From Ampullaceana balthica (taxonomy: Eukaryota; Mollusca; Gastropoda; Lymnaeidae): a stretch of DNA of 64,000 bases. Shown in pieces: positions 22,055 to 33,261 of the stretch. Location: the NCBI GenBank assembly GCA_944989445.1, contig CALYLW010000133.1, forward strand, positions 980,829 to 1,044,828, given 5' to 3'. Position 1 is the stretch's first letter; each line of letters starts with the position of its first letter. The notes beneath the pieces were generated by a model. It did not search any database and was not told the DNA's origin. It was given only the letters and a program-made list of their open reading frames with translations. The position numbers and the translations under genes are program-made.

Positions 22055-23010
22055 ACCAGTCTTGACATGGCCCTGTCATACAACCATTACCAGTCTTGAC
22101 ATGGCTCTGTCATACAACCATTACCAGTCTTGACATGGCTCTGTCACACAACCACTTCCAGTCTTGAAATGGCACTATCACACCTCTACCAGCATTGAAA
22201 TGGCTCTGTCATACAACCGTTACCAGTCTTGACATGGCTCTGTCATACAACCATTACCAGTCTGACATGGCTCTGTCACACAACCACTACCAGTCTTGAC
22301 ATGGCTCTGTCACACCCCCACTACCAGTCTTGACATGGCTCTGTCACACAACCACTACCAATCTTAACATGGAACTGTCACACCACCACTACCAGCCTCA
22401 AAATAGCTCTGTCACACCACAACTACCAGTCTAGACATGGCTCTGTCACACCACGACTACCAGTCTAGACATGGCTCTGTCACACCACCACTACCAGTCT
22501 AGACATGGCTCTGTCACACCACAACTACCAGTCTAGACATGGCTCTGTCACGCCACCACCAGCCTTGAAATGGCTCTGTCACACCACTACTACCAGTCTA
22601 GACATGGCTCTGTCACATCACGACTACCAGCCTCGACATAGCTCTGTCACACCACAACTACCAGTCTAGATATGGCTCTGTCACGCCACCACCAGCCTTG
22701 AAATGGCTCTGTCACACCACTACTACCAGTCTAGACATGGCTCTCTCACACCACCACTACCACCCTCGACATAGCTCTGTCACACCACCACCAGCCTTGA
22801 AATGGCTCTGTCACACCACTACCAGTCTTGACATGGCTCTGTCACACCACCACCAGCCTTGAAATGGCTCTGTCACACCACTACCAGTCTTGACATGGCT
22901 CTGTCACACCACCACTACCAGCCTCGACATAGCTCTGTCGCAACATCACCAGCCTTGAAATGGCTCTGTCACACCACTACTAGTCTTGACATGGCTCTAA
23001 CACATCGTCA
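22055..23010. repeat. 30-34-bp minisatellite, degenerate
   Basis: About 29 units built on CCAGTCTTGACATGGCTCTG then TCACACCACCACTA. Units differ in length because the CCACTA part is often shortened, and GTCTTGACATGG alternates with GCCTTGAAATGG and GTCTAGACATGG. First of four arrays that follow one another to 33,256. Confidence 0.93.
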
Positions 23011-23030
23011 ATATCAACCCCTTTCTCAAT

Positions 23031-23297
23031 GCCACCGTCGCCTCACGTTAGCTCCACCACGCTGTAACTAGGAATGACACATGAGTCTCTCTAACTGCCA
23101 CCGTCGCCTCGCGTTAGCTCCACCACGCTGTAACGAGGAATGACACATGAGTCTCTCTAACTGCCACCGTCGCCTCGCGTTAGTTCCACCACGCTGTAAC
23201 GAGGAATGACACATGAGTCTCTCTAACTGCCACCGTCGCCTCGCGTTAGTTCCACCACGCTGTAACTAGGAATGACACATGAGTCTCTCTAACTGCC
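23031..23297. repeat. 66-bp minisatellite, four copies
   Basis: GCCACCGTCGCCTCGCGTTA recurs every 66 bp (23,031, 23,097 and on), each unit ending ACATGAGTCTCTCTAACT. Differences are single bases (CTAGG/CGAGG, GCTCC/GTTCC). Confidence 0.94.
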
Positions 23298-23336
23298 TAT
23301 CACGACGACACACCGCTCAGTGTCTTACCGGTGACT

Positions 23337-23845
23337 TCAGTCTCACACATAACACCTCCATCTGTCTGACTGTCATCTAACACATAGCGCCTCCATCTGT
23401 CTGACTGTCATCTCACACATAGCGCCTCCATCTGTCTGACTGTCATCTCACACATAGCGCCTCCATCTGTCTGACTGTCATCTAACACATAGCGCCTCCA
23501 TCTGTCTGACTGTCATCTCACACATAGCGCCTCCATCTGTCTGACTGTCATCTCACACATAGCGCCTCCATCTGTCTGACTGTCATCTCACACATAGCGC
23601 CTCCATCTGTCTGACTGTCATCTCACACATAGCGCCTCCATCTGTCTGACTGTCATCTCACACATAGCGCCTCCATCTGTCTGACTGTCATCTCACACAT
23701 AACACCCCCATCTGTCTGACTGACATCTCACACATAGCGCCTCCATCTGTCTGACTGTCATCTCACACATAACGCCTCCATCTGTCTGATGGTCATCTCA
23801 CACATAGCGCCTGAATCTGCTGACTGTCATCTCAAACATATTGTA
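23337..23845. repeat. 35-bp minisatellite
   Basis: About 14 units of TCACACATAGCGCCTCCATC then TGTCTGACTGTCATC, period exactly 35. Edge units are the most variable (AACACCTCC, CTGATGGTC, TCTGCTGAC). Confidence 0.95.
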
Positions 23846-23969
23846 TAAAGTGGCTGTACAGGGCCCCAAGTGGAATTGCAGCCAGGGGCCCCGTGCAATC
23901 TTAATCCAACCTTGAAATCGCTTTTAAAGGGACGAATGAAAAATTTGGATCTTTACAAAATTGAATTGT
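23846..23969. other. spacer between two 35-bp arrays
   Basis: Contains an imperfect inverted pair of GGGGCCCC-type motifs (CAGGGCCCCAAG, AGGGGCCCCGTG), suggestive of a transposon end but not assignable. Confidence 0.4.
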
Positions 23970-26900
23970 CTAGTGTTGCTGGAGTTGGTCAGTCAGTTTG
24001 ATCCCTAGGGTTGCTGGAGTTGGTCAGTCAGTTTGATCCCTAGGGTTGCTGGAGTTGGTCAGTCAGTTTGATCCCTAGGGTTGCTGGAGTTGGTCAGTCA
24101 GTTTGATCCCTAGGGTTGCTGGAGTTGGTCAGTCAGTTTGATCCCTAGGGTTGCTGGAGTTGGTCAGTCAGTTTGATCCCTAGGGGTTGCTGGAGTTGGT
24201 CAGTCAGTTTGATCCCTAGGGTTGCTGGAGTTGGTCAGTCAGTTTGATCCCTAGGGTTGCTGGAGTTGGTCAGTCAGTTTGATCCCTAGGGTTGCTGGAG
24301 TTGGTCAGTCAGTTTGATCCCTAGGGTTGCTGGAGTTGGTCAGTCAGTTTGATCACTAGGGTTGCTGGAGTTGGTCAGTCAGTTTGATCCCTAGGGTTGC
24401 TGGAGTTGGTCAGTCAGTTTGATCCCTAGGGTTGCTGGAGTTGGTCAGTCAGTTTGATCCCTAGGGTTGCTGGAGTTGGTCAGTCAGTTTGATCCCTAGG
24501 GTTGCTGGAGTTGGTCAGTCAGTTTGATCCCTAGGGTTGCTGGAGTTGGTCAGTCAGTTTGATCCCTAGGGTTGCTGGAGTTGGTCAGTCAGTTTGATCC
24601 CTAGGGTTGCTGGAGTTGGTCAGTCAGTTTGATCCCTAGGGTTGCTGGAGTTGATCAGTCAGTTTGATCCCTAGGGTTGCTGGAGTTGGTCAGTCAGTTT
24701 GATCCCTAGGGTTGCTGGAGTTGGTCAGTCAGTTTGATCCCTAGGGTTGCTGGAGTTGGTCAGTCAGTTTGATCCCTAGGGTTGCTGGAGTTGGTCAGTC
24801 AGTTTGATCCCTAGGGTTGCTGGAGTTGGTCAGTCAGTTTGATCCCTAGGGTTGCTGGAGTTGGTCAGTCAGTTTGATCCCTAGGGTTGCTGGAGTTGGT
24901 CAGTCAGTTTGATCCCTAGGGTTGCTGGAGTTGGTCAGTCAGTTTGATCCCTAGGGTTGCTGGAGTTGGTCAGTCAGTTTGATCCCTAGGGTTGCTGGAG
25001 TTGGTCAGTCAGTTTGATCCCTAGGGTTGCTGGAGTTGGTCAGTCAGTTTGATCCCTAGGGTTGCTGGAGTTGGTCAGTCAGTTTGATCCCTAGGGTTGC
25101 TGGAGTTGGTCAGTCAGTTTGATCCCTAGGGTTGCTGGAGTTGGTCAGTCAGTTTGATCCCTAGGGTTGCTGGAGTTGGTCAGTCAGTTTGATCCCTAGG
25201 GTTGCTGGAGTTGGTCAGTCAGTTTGATCCCTAGGGTTGCTGGAGTTGGTCAGTCAGTTTGATCCCTAGGGTTGCTGGAGTTGGTCAGTCAGTTTGATCC
25301 CTAGGGTTGCTGGAGTTGGTCAGTCAGTTTGATCCCTAGGGTTGCTGGAGTTGGTCAGTCAGTTTGATCCCTAGGGTTGCTGGAGTTGGTCAGTCAGTTT
25401 GATCCCTAGGGTTGCTGGAGTTGGTCAGTCAGTTTGATCCCTAGGGTTGCTGGAGTTGGTCAGTCAGTTTGATCCCTAGGGTTGCTGGAGTTGGTCAGTC
25501 AGTTTGATCCCTAGGGTTGCTGGAGTTGGTCAGTCAGTTTGATCCCTAGGGTTGCTGGAGTTGGTCAGTCAGTTTTGATCCCTAGGGTTGCTGGAGTTGG
25601 TCAGTCAGTTTGATCCCTAGGGTTGCTGGAGTTGGTCAGTCAGTTTGATCCCTAGGGTTGCTGGAGTTGGTCAGTCAGTTTGATCCCTAGGGTTGCTGGA
25701 GTTGGTCAGTCAGTTTGATCCCTAGGGTTGCTGGAGTTGGTCAGTCAGTTTGATCCCTAGGGTTGCTGGAGTTGGTCGTCAGTTTGATCCCTAGGGTTGC
25801 TGGAGTTGGTCAGTCAGTTTGATCCCTAGGGTTGCTGGAGTTGGTCAGTCAGTTTGATCCCTAGGGTTGCTGGAGTTGGTCAGTCAGTTTGATCCCTAGG
25901 GTTGCTGGAGTTGGTCAGTCAGTTTGATCCCTAGGGTTGCTGGAGTTGGTCAGTCAGTTTGATCCCTAGGGTTGCTGGAGTTGGTCAGTCAGTTTGATCC
26001 CTAGGGTTGCTGGAGTTGGTCAGTCAGTTTGATCCCTAGGGTTGCTGGAGTTGGTCAGTCAGTTTGATCCCTAGGGTTGCTGGAGTTGGTCAGTCAGTTT
26101 GATCCCTAGGGTTGCTGGAGTTGGTCAGTCAGTTTGATCCCTAGGGTTGCTGGAGTTGGTCAGTCAGTTTGATCCCTAGGGTTGCTGGAGTTGGTCAGTC
26201 AGTTTGATCCCTAGGGTTGCTGGAGTTGGTCAGTCAGTTTGATCCCTAGGGTTGCTGGAGTTGGTCAGTCAGTTTGATCCCTAGGGTTGCTGGAGTTGGT
26301 CAGTCAGTTTGATCCCTAGGGTTGCTGGAGTTGGTCAGTCAGTTTGATCCCTAGGGTTGCTGGAGTTGGTCAGTCAGTTTGATCCCTAGGGTTGCTGGAG
26401 TTGGTCAGTCAGTTTGATCCCTAGGGTTGCTGGAGTTGGTCAGTCAGTTTGATCCCTAGGGTTGCTGGAGTTGGTCAGTCAGTTTGATCCCTAGGGTTGC
26501 TGGAGTTGGTCAGTCAGTTTGATCCCTAGGGTTGCTGGAGTTGGTCAGTCAGTTTGATCCCTAGGGTTGCTGGAGTTGGTCAGTCAGTTTGATCCCTAGG
26601 GTTGCTGGAGTTGGTCAGTCAGTTTGATCCCTAGGGTTGCTGGAGTTGGTCAGTCAGTTTGATCCCTAGGGTTGCTGGAGTTGGTCAGTCAGTTTGATCC
26701 CTAGGGTTGCTGGAGTTGGTCAGTCAGTTTGATCCCTAGGGTTGCTGGAGTTGGTCAGTCAGTTTGATCCCTAGGGTTGCTGGAGTTGGTCAGTCAGTTT
26801 GATCCTAGGGTTGCTGGAGTTGGTCAGTCAGTTTGATCCCTAGGGTTGCTGGAGTTGGTCAGTCAGTTTGATCCCTAGGGTTGCTGGAGTTGGTCAGTCA

Positions 26901-29900
26901 GTTTGATCCCTAGGGTTGCTGGAGTTGGTCAGTCAGTTTGATCCCTAGGGTTGCTGGAGTTGGTCAGTCAGTTTGATCCCTAGGGTTGCTGGAGTTGGTC
27001 AGTCAGTTTGATCCCTAGGGTTGCTGGAGTTGGTCAGTCAGTTTGATCCCTAGGGTTGCTGGAGTTGGTCAGTCAGTTTGATCCCTAGGGTTGCTGGAGT
27101 TGGTCAGTCAGTTTGATCCCTAGGGTTGCTGGAGTTGGTCAGTCAGTTTGATCCCTAGGGTTGCTGGAGTTGGTCAGTCAGTTTGATCCCTAGGGTTGCT
27201 GGAGTTGGTCAGTCAGTTTGATCCCTAGGGTTGCTGGAGTTGGTCAGTCAGTTTGATCCCTAGGGTTGCTGGAGTTGGTCAGTCAGTTTGATCCCTAGGG
27301 TTGCTGGAGTTGGTCAGTCAGTTTGATCCCTAGGGTTGCTGGAGTTGGTCAGTCAGTTTGATCCCTAGGGTTGCTGGAGTTGGTCAGTCAGTTTGATCCC
27401 TAGGGTTGCTGGAGTTGGTCAGTCAGTTTGATCCCTAGGGTTGCTGGAGTTGGTCAGTCAGTTTGATCCCTAGGGTTGCTGGAGTTGGTCAGTCAGTTTG
27501 ATCCCTAGGGTTGCTGGAGTTGGTCAGTCAGTTTGATCCCTAGGGTTGCTGGAGTTGGTCAGTCAGTTTGATCCCTAGGGTTGCTGGAGTTGGTCAGTCA
27601 GTTTGATCCCTAGGGTTGCTGGAGTTGGTCAGTCAGTTTGATCCCTAGGGTTGCTGGAGTTGGTCAGTCAGTTTGATCCCTAGGGTTGCTGGAGTTGGTC
27701 AGTCAGTTTGATCCCTAGGGTTGCTGGAGTTGGTCAGTCAGTTTGATCCCTAGGGTTGCTGGAGTTGGTCAGTCAGTTTGATCCCTAGGGTTGCTGGAGT
27801 TGGTCGGTCAGTTTGATCCCTAGGGTTGCTGGAGTTGGTCAGTCAGTTTGATCCCTAGGGTTGCTGGAGTTGGTCGGTCAGTTTGATCCCTAGGGTTGCT
27901 GGAGTTGGTCAGTCAGTTTGATCCCTAGGGTTGCTGGAGTTGGTCAGTCAGTTTGATCCCTAGGGTTGCTGGAGTTGGTCAGTCAGTTTGATCCCTAGGG
28001 TTGCTGGAGTTGGTCAGTCAGTTTGATCCCTAGGGTTGCTGGAGTTGGTCAGTCAGTTTGATCCCTAGGGTTGCTGGAGTTGGTCAGTCAGTTTGATCCC
28101 TAGGGTTGCTGGAGTTGGTCAGTCAGTTTGATCCCTAGGGTTGCTGGAGTTGGTCAGTCAGTTTGATCCCTAGGGTTGCTGGAGTTGGTCAGTCAGTTTG
28201 ATCCCTAGGGTTGCTGGAGTTGGTCAGTCAGTTTGATCCCTAGGGTTGCTGGAGTTGGTCAGTCAGTTTGATCCCTAGGGTTGCTGGAGTTGGTCAGTCA
28301 GTTTGATCCCTAGGGTTGCTGGAGTTGGTCAGTCAGTTTGATCCCTAGGGTTGCTGGAGTTGGTCAGTCAGTTTGATCCCTAGGGTTGCTGGAGTTGGTC
28401 AGTCAGTTTGATCCCTAGGGTTGCTGGAGTTGGTCAGTCAGTTTGATCCCTAGGGTTGCTGGAGTTGGTCAGTCAGTTTGATCCCTAGGGTTGCTGGAGT
28501 TGGTCAGTCAGTTTGATCCCTAGGGTTGCTGGAGTTGGTCAGTCAGTTTGATCCCTAGGGTTGCTGGAGTTGGTCAGTCAGTTTGATCCCTAGGGTTGCT
28601 GGAGTTGGTCAGTCAGTTTGATCCCTAGGGTTGCTGGAGTTGGTCAGTCAGTTTGATCCCTAGGGTTGCTGGAGTTGGTCAGTCAGTTTGATCCCTAGGG
28701 TTGCTGGAGTTGGTCAGTCAGTTTGATCCCTAGGGTTGCTGGAGTTGGTCAGTCAGTTTGATCCCTAGGGTTGCTGGAGTTGGTCAGTCAGTTTGATCCC
28801 TAGGGTTGCTGGAGTTGGTCAGTCAGTTTGATCCCTAGGGTTGCTGGAGTTGGTCAGTCAGTTTGATCCCTAGGGTTGCTGGAGTTGGTCAGTCAGTTTG
28901 ATCCCTAGGGTTGCTGGAGTTGGTCAGTCAGTTTGATCCCTAGGGTTGCTGGAGTTGGTCAGTCAGTTTGATCCCTAGGGTTGCTGGAGTTGGTCAGTCA
29001 GTTTGATCCCTAGGGTTGCTGGAGTTGGTCAGTCAGTTTGATCCCTAGGGTTGCTGGAGTTGGTCAGTCAGTTTGATCCCTAGGGTTGCTGGAGTTGGTC
29101 AGTCAGTTTGATCCCTAGGGTTGCTGGAGTTGGTCAGTCAGTTTGATCCCTAGGGTTGCTGGAGTTGGTCAGTCAGTTTGATCCCTAGGGTTGCTGGAGT
29201 TGGTCAGTCAGTTTGATCCCTAGGGTTGCTGGAGTTGGTCAGTCAGTTTGATCCCTAGGGTTGCTGGAGTTGGTCAGTCAGTTTGATCCCTAGGGTTGCT
29301 GGAGTTGGTCAGTCAGTTTGATCCCTAGGGTTGCTGGAGTTGGTCAGTCAGTTTGATCCCTAGGGTTGCTGGAGTTGGTCAGTCAGTTTGATCCCTAGGG
29401 TTGCTGGAGTTGGTCAGTCAGTTTGATCCCTAGGGTTGCTGGAGTTGGTCAGTCAGTTTGATCCCTAGGGTTGCTGGAGTTGGTCAGTCAGTTTGATCCC
29501 TAGGGTTGCTGGAGTTGGTCAGTCAGTTTGATCCCTAGGGTTGCTGGAGTTGGTCAGTCAGTTTGATCCCTAGGGTTGCTGGAGTTGGTCAGTCAGTTTG
29601 ATCCCTAGGGTTGCTGGAGTTGGTCAGTCAGTTTGATCCCTAGGGTTGCTGGAGTTGGTCAGTCAGTTTGATCCCTAGGGTTGCTGGAGTTGGTCAGTCA
29701 GTTTGATCCCTAGGGTTGCTGGAGTTGGTCAGTCAGTTTGATCCCTAGGGTTGCTGGAGTTGGTCAGTCAGTTTGATCCCTAGGGTTGCTGGAGTTGGTC
29801 AGTCAGTTTGATCCCTAGGGTTGCTGGAGTTGGTCAGTCAGTTTGATCCCTAGGGTTGCTGGAGTTGGTCAGTCAGTTTGATCCCTAGGGTTGCTGGAGT

Positions 29901-32873
29901 TGGTCAGTCAGTTTGATCCCTAGGGTTGCTGGAGTTGGTCAGTCAGTTTGATCCCTAGGGTTGCTGGAGTTGGTCAGTCAGTTTGATCCCTAGGGTTGCT
30001 GGAGTTGGTCAGTCAGTTTGATCCCTAGGGTTGCTGGAGTTGGTCAGTCAGTTTGATCCCTAGGGTTGCTGGAGTTGGTCAGTCAGTTTGATCCCTAGGG
30101 TTGCTGGAGTTGGTCGTCAGTTTGATCCCTAGGGTTGCTGGAGTTGGTCAGTCAGTTTGATCCCTAGGGTTGCTGGAGTTGGTCAGTCAGTTTGATCCCT
30201 AGGGTTGCTGGAGTTGGTCAGTCAGTTTGATCCCTAGGGTTGCTGGAGTTGGTCAGTCAGTTTGATCCCTAGGGTTGCTGGAGTTGGTCAGTCAGTTTGA
30301 TCCCTAGGGTTGCTGGAGTTGGTCAGTCAGTTTGATCCCTAGGGTTGCTGGAGTTGGTCAGTCAGTTTGATCCCTAGGGTTGCTGGAGTTGGTCAGTCAG
30401 TTTGATCCCTAGGGTTGCTGGAGTTGGTCAGTCAGTTTGATCCCTAGGGTTGCTGGAGTTGGTCAGTCAGTTTGATCCCTAGGGTTGCTGGAGTTGGTCA
30501 GTCAGTTTGATCCCTAGGGTTGCTGGAGTTGGTCAGTCAGTTTGATCCCTAGGGTTGCTGGAGTTGGTCAGTCAGTTTGATCCCTAGGGTTGCTGGAGTT
30601 GGTCAGTCAGTTTGATCCCTAGGGTTGCTGGAGTTGGTCAGTCAGTTTGATCCCTAGGGTTGCTGGAGTTGGTCAGTCAGTTTGATCCCTAGGGTTGCTG
30701 GAGTTGGTCAGTCAGTTTGATCCCTAGGGTTGCTGGAGTTGGTCAGTCAGTTTGATCCCTAGGGTTGCTGGAGTTGGTCAGTCAGTTTGATCCCTAGGGT
30801 TGCTGGAGTTGGTCAGTCAGTTTGATCCCTAGGGTTGCTGGAATTGGTCAGTCAGTTTGATCCCTATGGGTTGCTGGAGTTGGTCAGTCAGTTTGATCCC
30901 TAGGGTTGCTGGAGTTGGTCAGTCAGTTTGATCCCTAGGGTTGCTGGAGTTGGTCAGTCAGTTTGATCCCTAGGGGTTGCTGGAGTTGGTCAGTCAGCTT
31001 GATCCCTAGGGTTGCTGGAGTTGGTCAGTCAGTTTGATCCCTAGGGTTGCTGGAGTTGGTCAGTCAGTTTGATCCCTAGGGTTGCTGGAGTTGGTCAGTC
31101 AGTTTGATCCCTAGGGTTGCTGGAGTTGGTCAGTCAGTTTGATCCCTAGGGTTGCTGGAGTTGGTCAGTCAGTTTGATCCCTAGGGTTGCTGGAGTTGGT
31201 CAGTCAGTTTGATCCCTAGGGTTGCTGGAGTTGGTCAGTCAGTTTGATCCCTAGGGTTGCTGGAGTTGGTCAGTCAGTTTGATCCCTAGGGTTGCTGAGT
31301 TGGTCAGTCAGTTTGATCCCTAGGGTTGCTGGAGTTGGTCAGTCAGTTTGATCCCTAGGGTTGCTGGAGTTGGTCAGTCAGTTTGATCACTAGGGTTGCT
31401 GGAGTTGGTCAGTCAGTTTGATCCCTAGGGTTGCTGGAGTTGGTCAGTCAGTTTGATCCCTAGGGTTGCTGGAGTTGGTCAGTCAGTTTGATCCCTAGGG
31501 TTGCTGGAGTTGGTCAGTCAGTTTGATCCCTAGGGTTGCTGGAGTTGGTCAGTCAGTTTCATCCCTAGGGTTGCTGGAGTTGGTCGGTCAGTTTGATCCC
31601 TAGGGTTGCTGGAGTTGGTCAGTCAGTTTGATCCCTAGGGTTGCTGGAGTTGGTCAGTCAGTTTGATCCCTAGGGTTGCTGGAGTTGGTCAGTCAGTTTG
31701 ATCCCTAGGGTTGCTGGAGTTGGTCAGTCAGTTTGATCCCTAGGGTTGCTGGAGTTGGTCAGTCAGTTTGATCCCTAGGGTTGCTGGAGTTGGTCAGTCA
31801 GTTTGATCCCTAGGGTTGCTGGAGTTGGTCAGTCAGTTTGATCCCTAGGGTTGCTGGAGTTGGTCAGTCAGTTTGATCCCTAGGGTTGCTGGAGTTGGTC
31901 AGTCAGTTTGATCCCTAGGGTTGCTGGAGTTGGTCAGTCAGTTTGATCCCTAGGGTTGCTGGAGTTGGTCAGTCAGTTTGATCCCTGGGGTTGCTGGAGT
32001 TGGTCAGTCAGTTTGATCCCTAGGGTTGCTGGAGTTGGTCAGTCAGTTTGATCCCTAGGGTTGCTGGAGTTGGTCAGTCAGTTTGATCCCTAGGGTTGCT
32101 GGAGTTGGTCAGTCAGTTTGATCCCTAGGGTTGCTGGAGTTGGTCAGTCAGTTTGATCCCTAGGGTTGCTGGAGTTGGTCGGTCAGTTTGATCCCTAGGG
32201 TTGCTGGAGTTGGTCGGTCAGTTTGATCCCTAGGGTTGCTGGAGTTGGTCAGTCAGTTTGATCCCTAGGGTTGCTGGAGTTGGTCAGTCAGTTTGATCCC
32301 TAGGGTTGCTGGAGTTGGTCAGTCAGTTTGATCCCTAGGGTTGCTGGAGTTGGTCAGTCAGTTTGATCCCTAGGGTTGCTGGAGTTGGTCAGTTAGTTTG
32401 ATCCCTAGGGTTGCTGGAGTTGGTCAGTCAGTTTGATCCCTAGGGTTGCTGGAGTTGGTCAGTCAGTTTGATCCCTAGGGTTGCTGGAGTTGGTCAGTCA
32501 GTTTGATCCCTAGGGTTGCTGGAGTTGGTCAGTCAGTTTGATCCCTAGGGTTGCTGGAGTTGGTCAGTCAGTTTGATCCCTAGGGTTGCTGGAGTTGGTC
32601 AGTCAGTTTGATACCTAGGGTTGCTGGAGTTGGTCAGTCAGTTTGATCCCTAGGGTTGCTGGAATTGGTCAGTCAGTTTGATCACTAGGGTTGCTGGAGT
32701 TGGTCAGTCAGTTTTATCCCTAGGGTTGCTGGAGTTGGTCAGTCAGTTTGATCCCTAGGGTTGCTGGAGTTGGTCGGTCAGTTTGATCCCTAGGGTTGCT
32801 GGAGTTGGTCGGTCAGTTTGATCCCTAGGGTTGCTGGAGTTGGTCAGTCAGTTTGATCCCTAGGGTTGCTGGA
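23970..32873. repeat. 35-bp satellite, about 254 copies
   Basis: Head-to-tail units starting GTTGCTGGAGTTGGTCAGTC and ending in a CCCTAGGG palindrome, period 35 throughout. Length changes are rare single-base indels (extra G near 24,184, lost bases near 25,778, 26,806, 30,115 and 31,297, extra T near 25,574). Long central stretches show no change at all, while both edges, especially 30,840-32,873, carry substitutions such as GGTCGGTCAG and GATCACTAGG. The array is non-coding; no relation to known centromeric satellites can be claimed from sequence alone. Confidence 0.98.
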
Positions 32874-33198
32874 TGTCGAGGTGAGAATCCCTGACTGTGC
32901 GGCACTGAGGCGTGAGAAAGGGGGAGGGGAGTGTATGGTGTTGTTAGAGATGGAATAGTGTGAAAGCGGAGGTCAGTGTCAGTGGTCAGTAGTTAGCGTG
33001 GGCCCTTCGGTGCAGGTATTCTTTGGCTAAGTTTGTTAGCAGAATCCTCGCACTGATGGTCTTATAGATGTAATCTTTTTGCTAATAAACCATTTATTAA
33101 ACATAATAGTGCTTATTGTTCTTGTGAGTGTGGCTGTGTAATTGTTCACCACCAAACCCCTATACAACGACGCCACTCACAATCAACGATTTGTGACA
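32874..33198 (+). mobile_element. solo LTR, 325 bp, inside the satellite
   Basis: Begins TGTCGAG and ends TTTGTGACA, giving the TG...CA termini and TGTC/GACA inverted ends of LTRs. The satellite's CTGGA is duplicated exactly on both sides (32,869-32,873 and 33,199-33,203). An AATAAA polyadenylation-type signal lies at about 33,082. No internal retroelement region is present, so it is a solo LTR left after recombination. The plus orientation rests on the AATAAA. Clade (Gypsy/BEL/Copia) undetermined. Confidence 0.88.
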
Positions 33199-33256
33199 CT
33201 GGAGTTGGTCAGTCAGTTTGATCCCTAGGGTTGTTGGAGTTGGTCAGTCAGTTTGA
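33199..33256. repeat. last 1.7 units of the 35-bp satellite
   Basis: Continues the satellite register after the solo LTR, with GTTGTTGGAG in place of GTTGCTGGAG, then stops at TTTGATCAG. Confidence 0.95.
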
Positions 33257-33261
33257 TCAGT

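Noticed and set aside
23970..32873. A CRISPR array
   Set aside because: Units are contiguous with no unique spacers, and the surrounding DNA is clearly eukaryotic.
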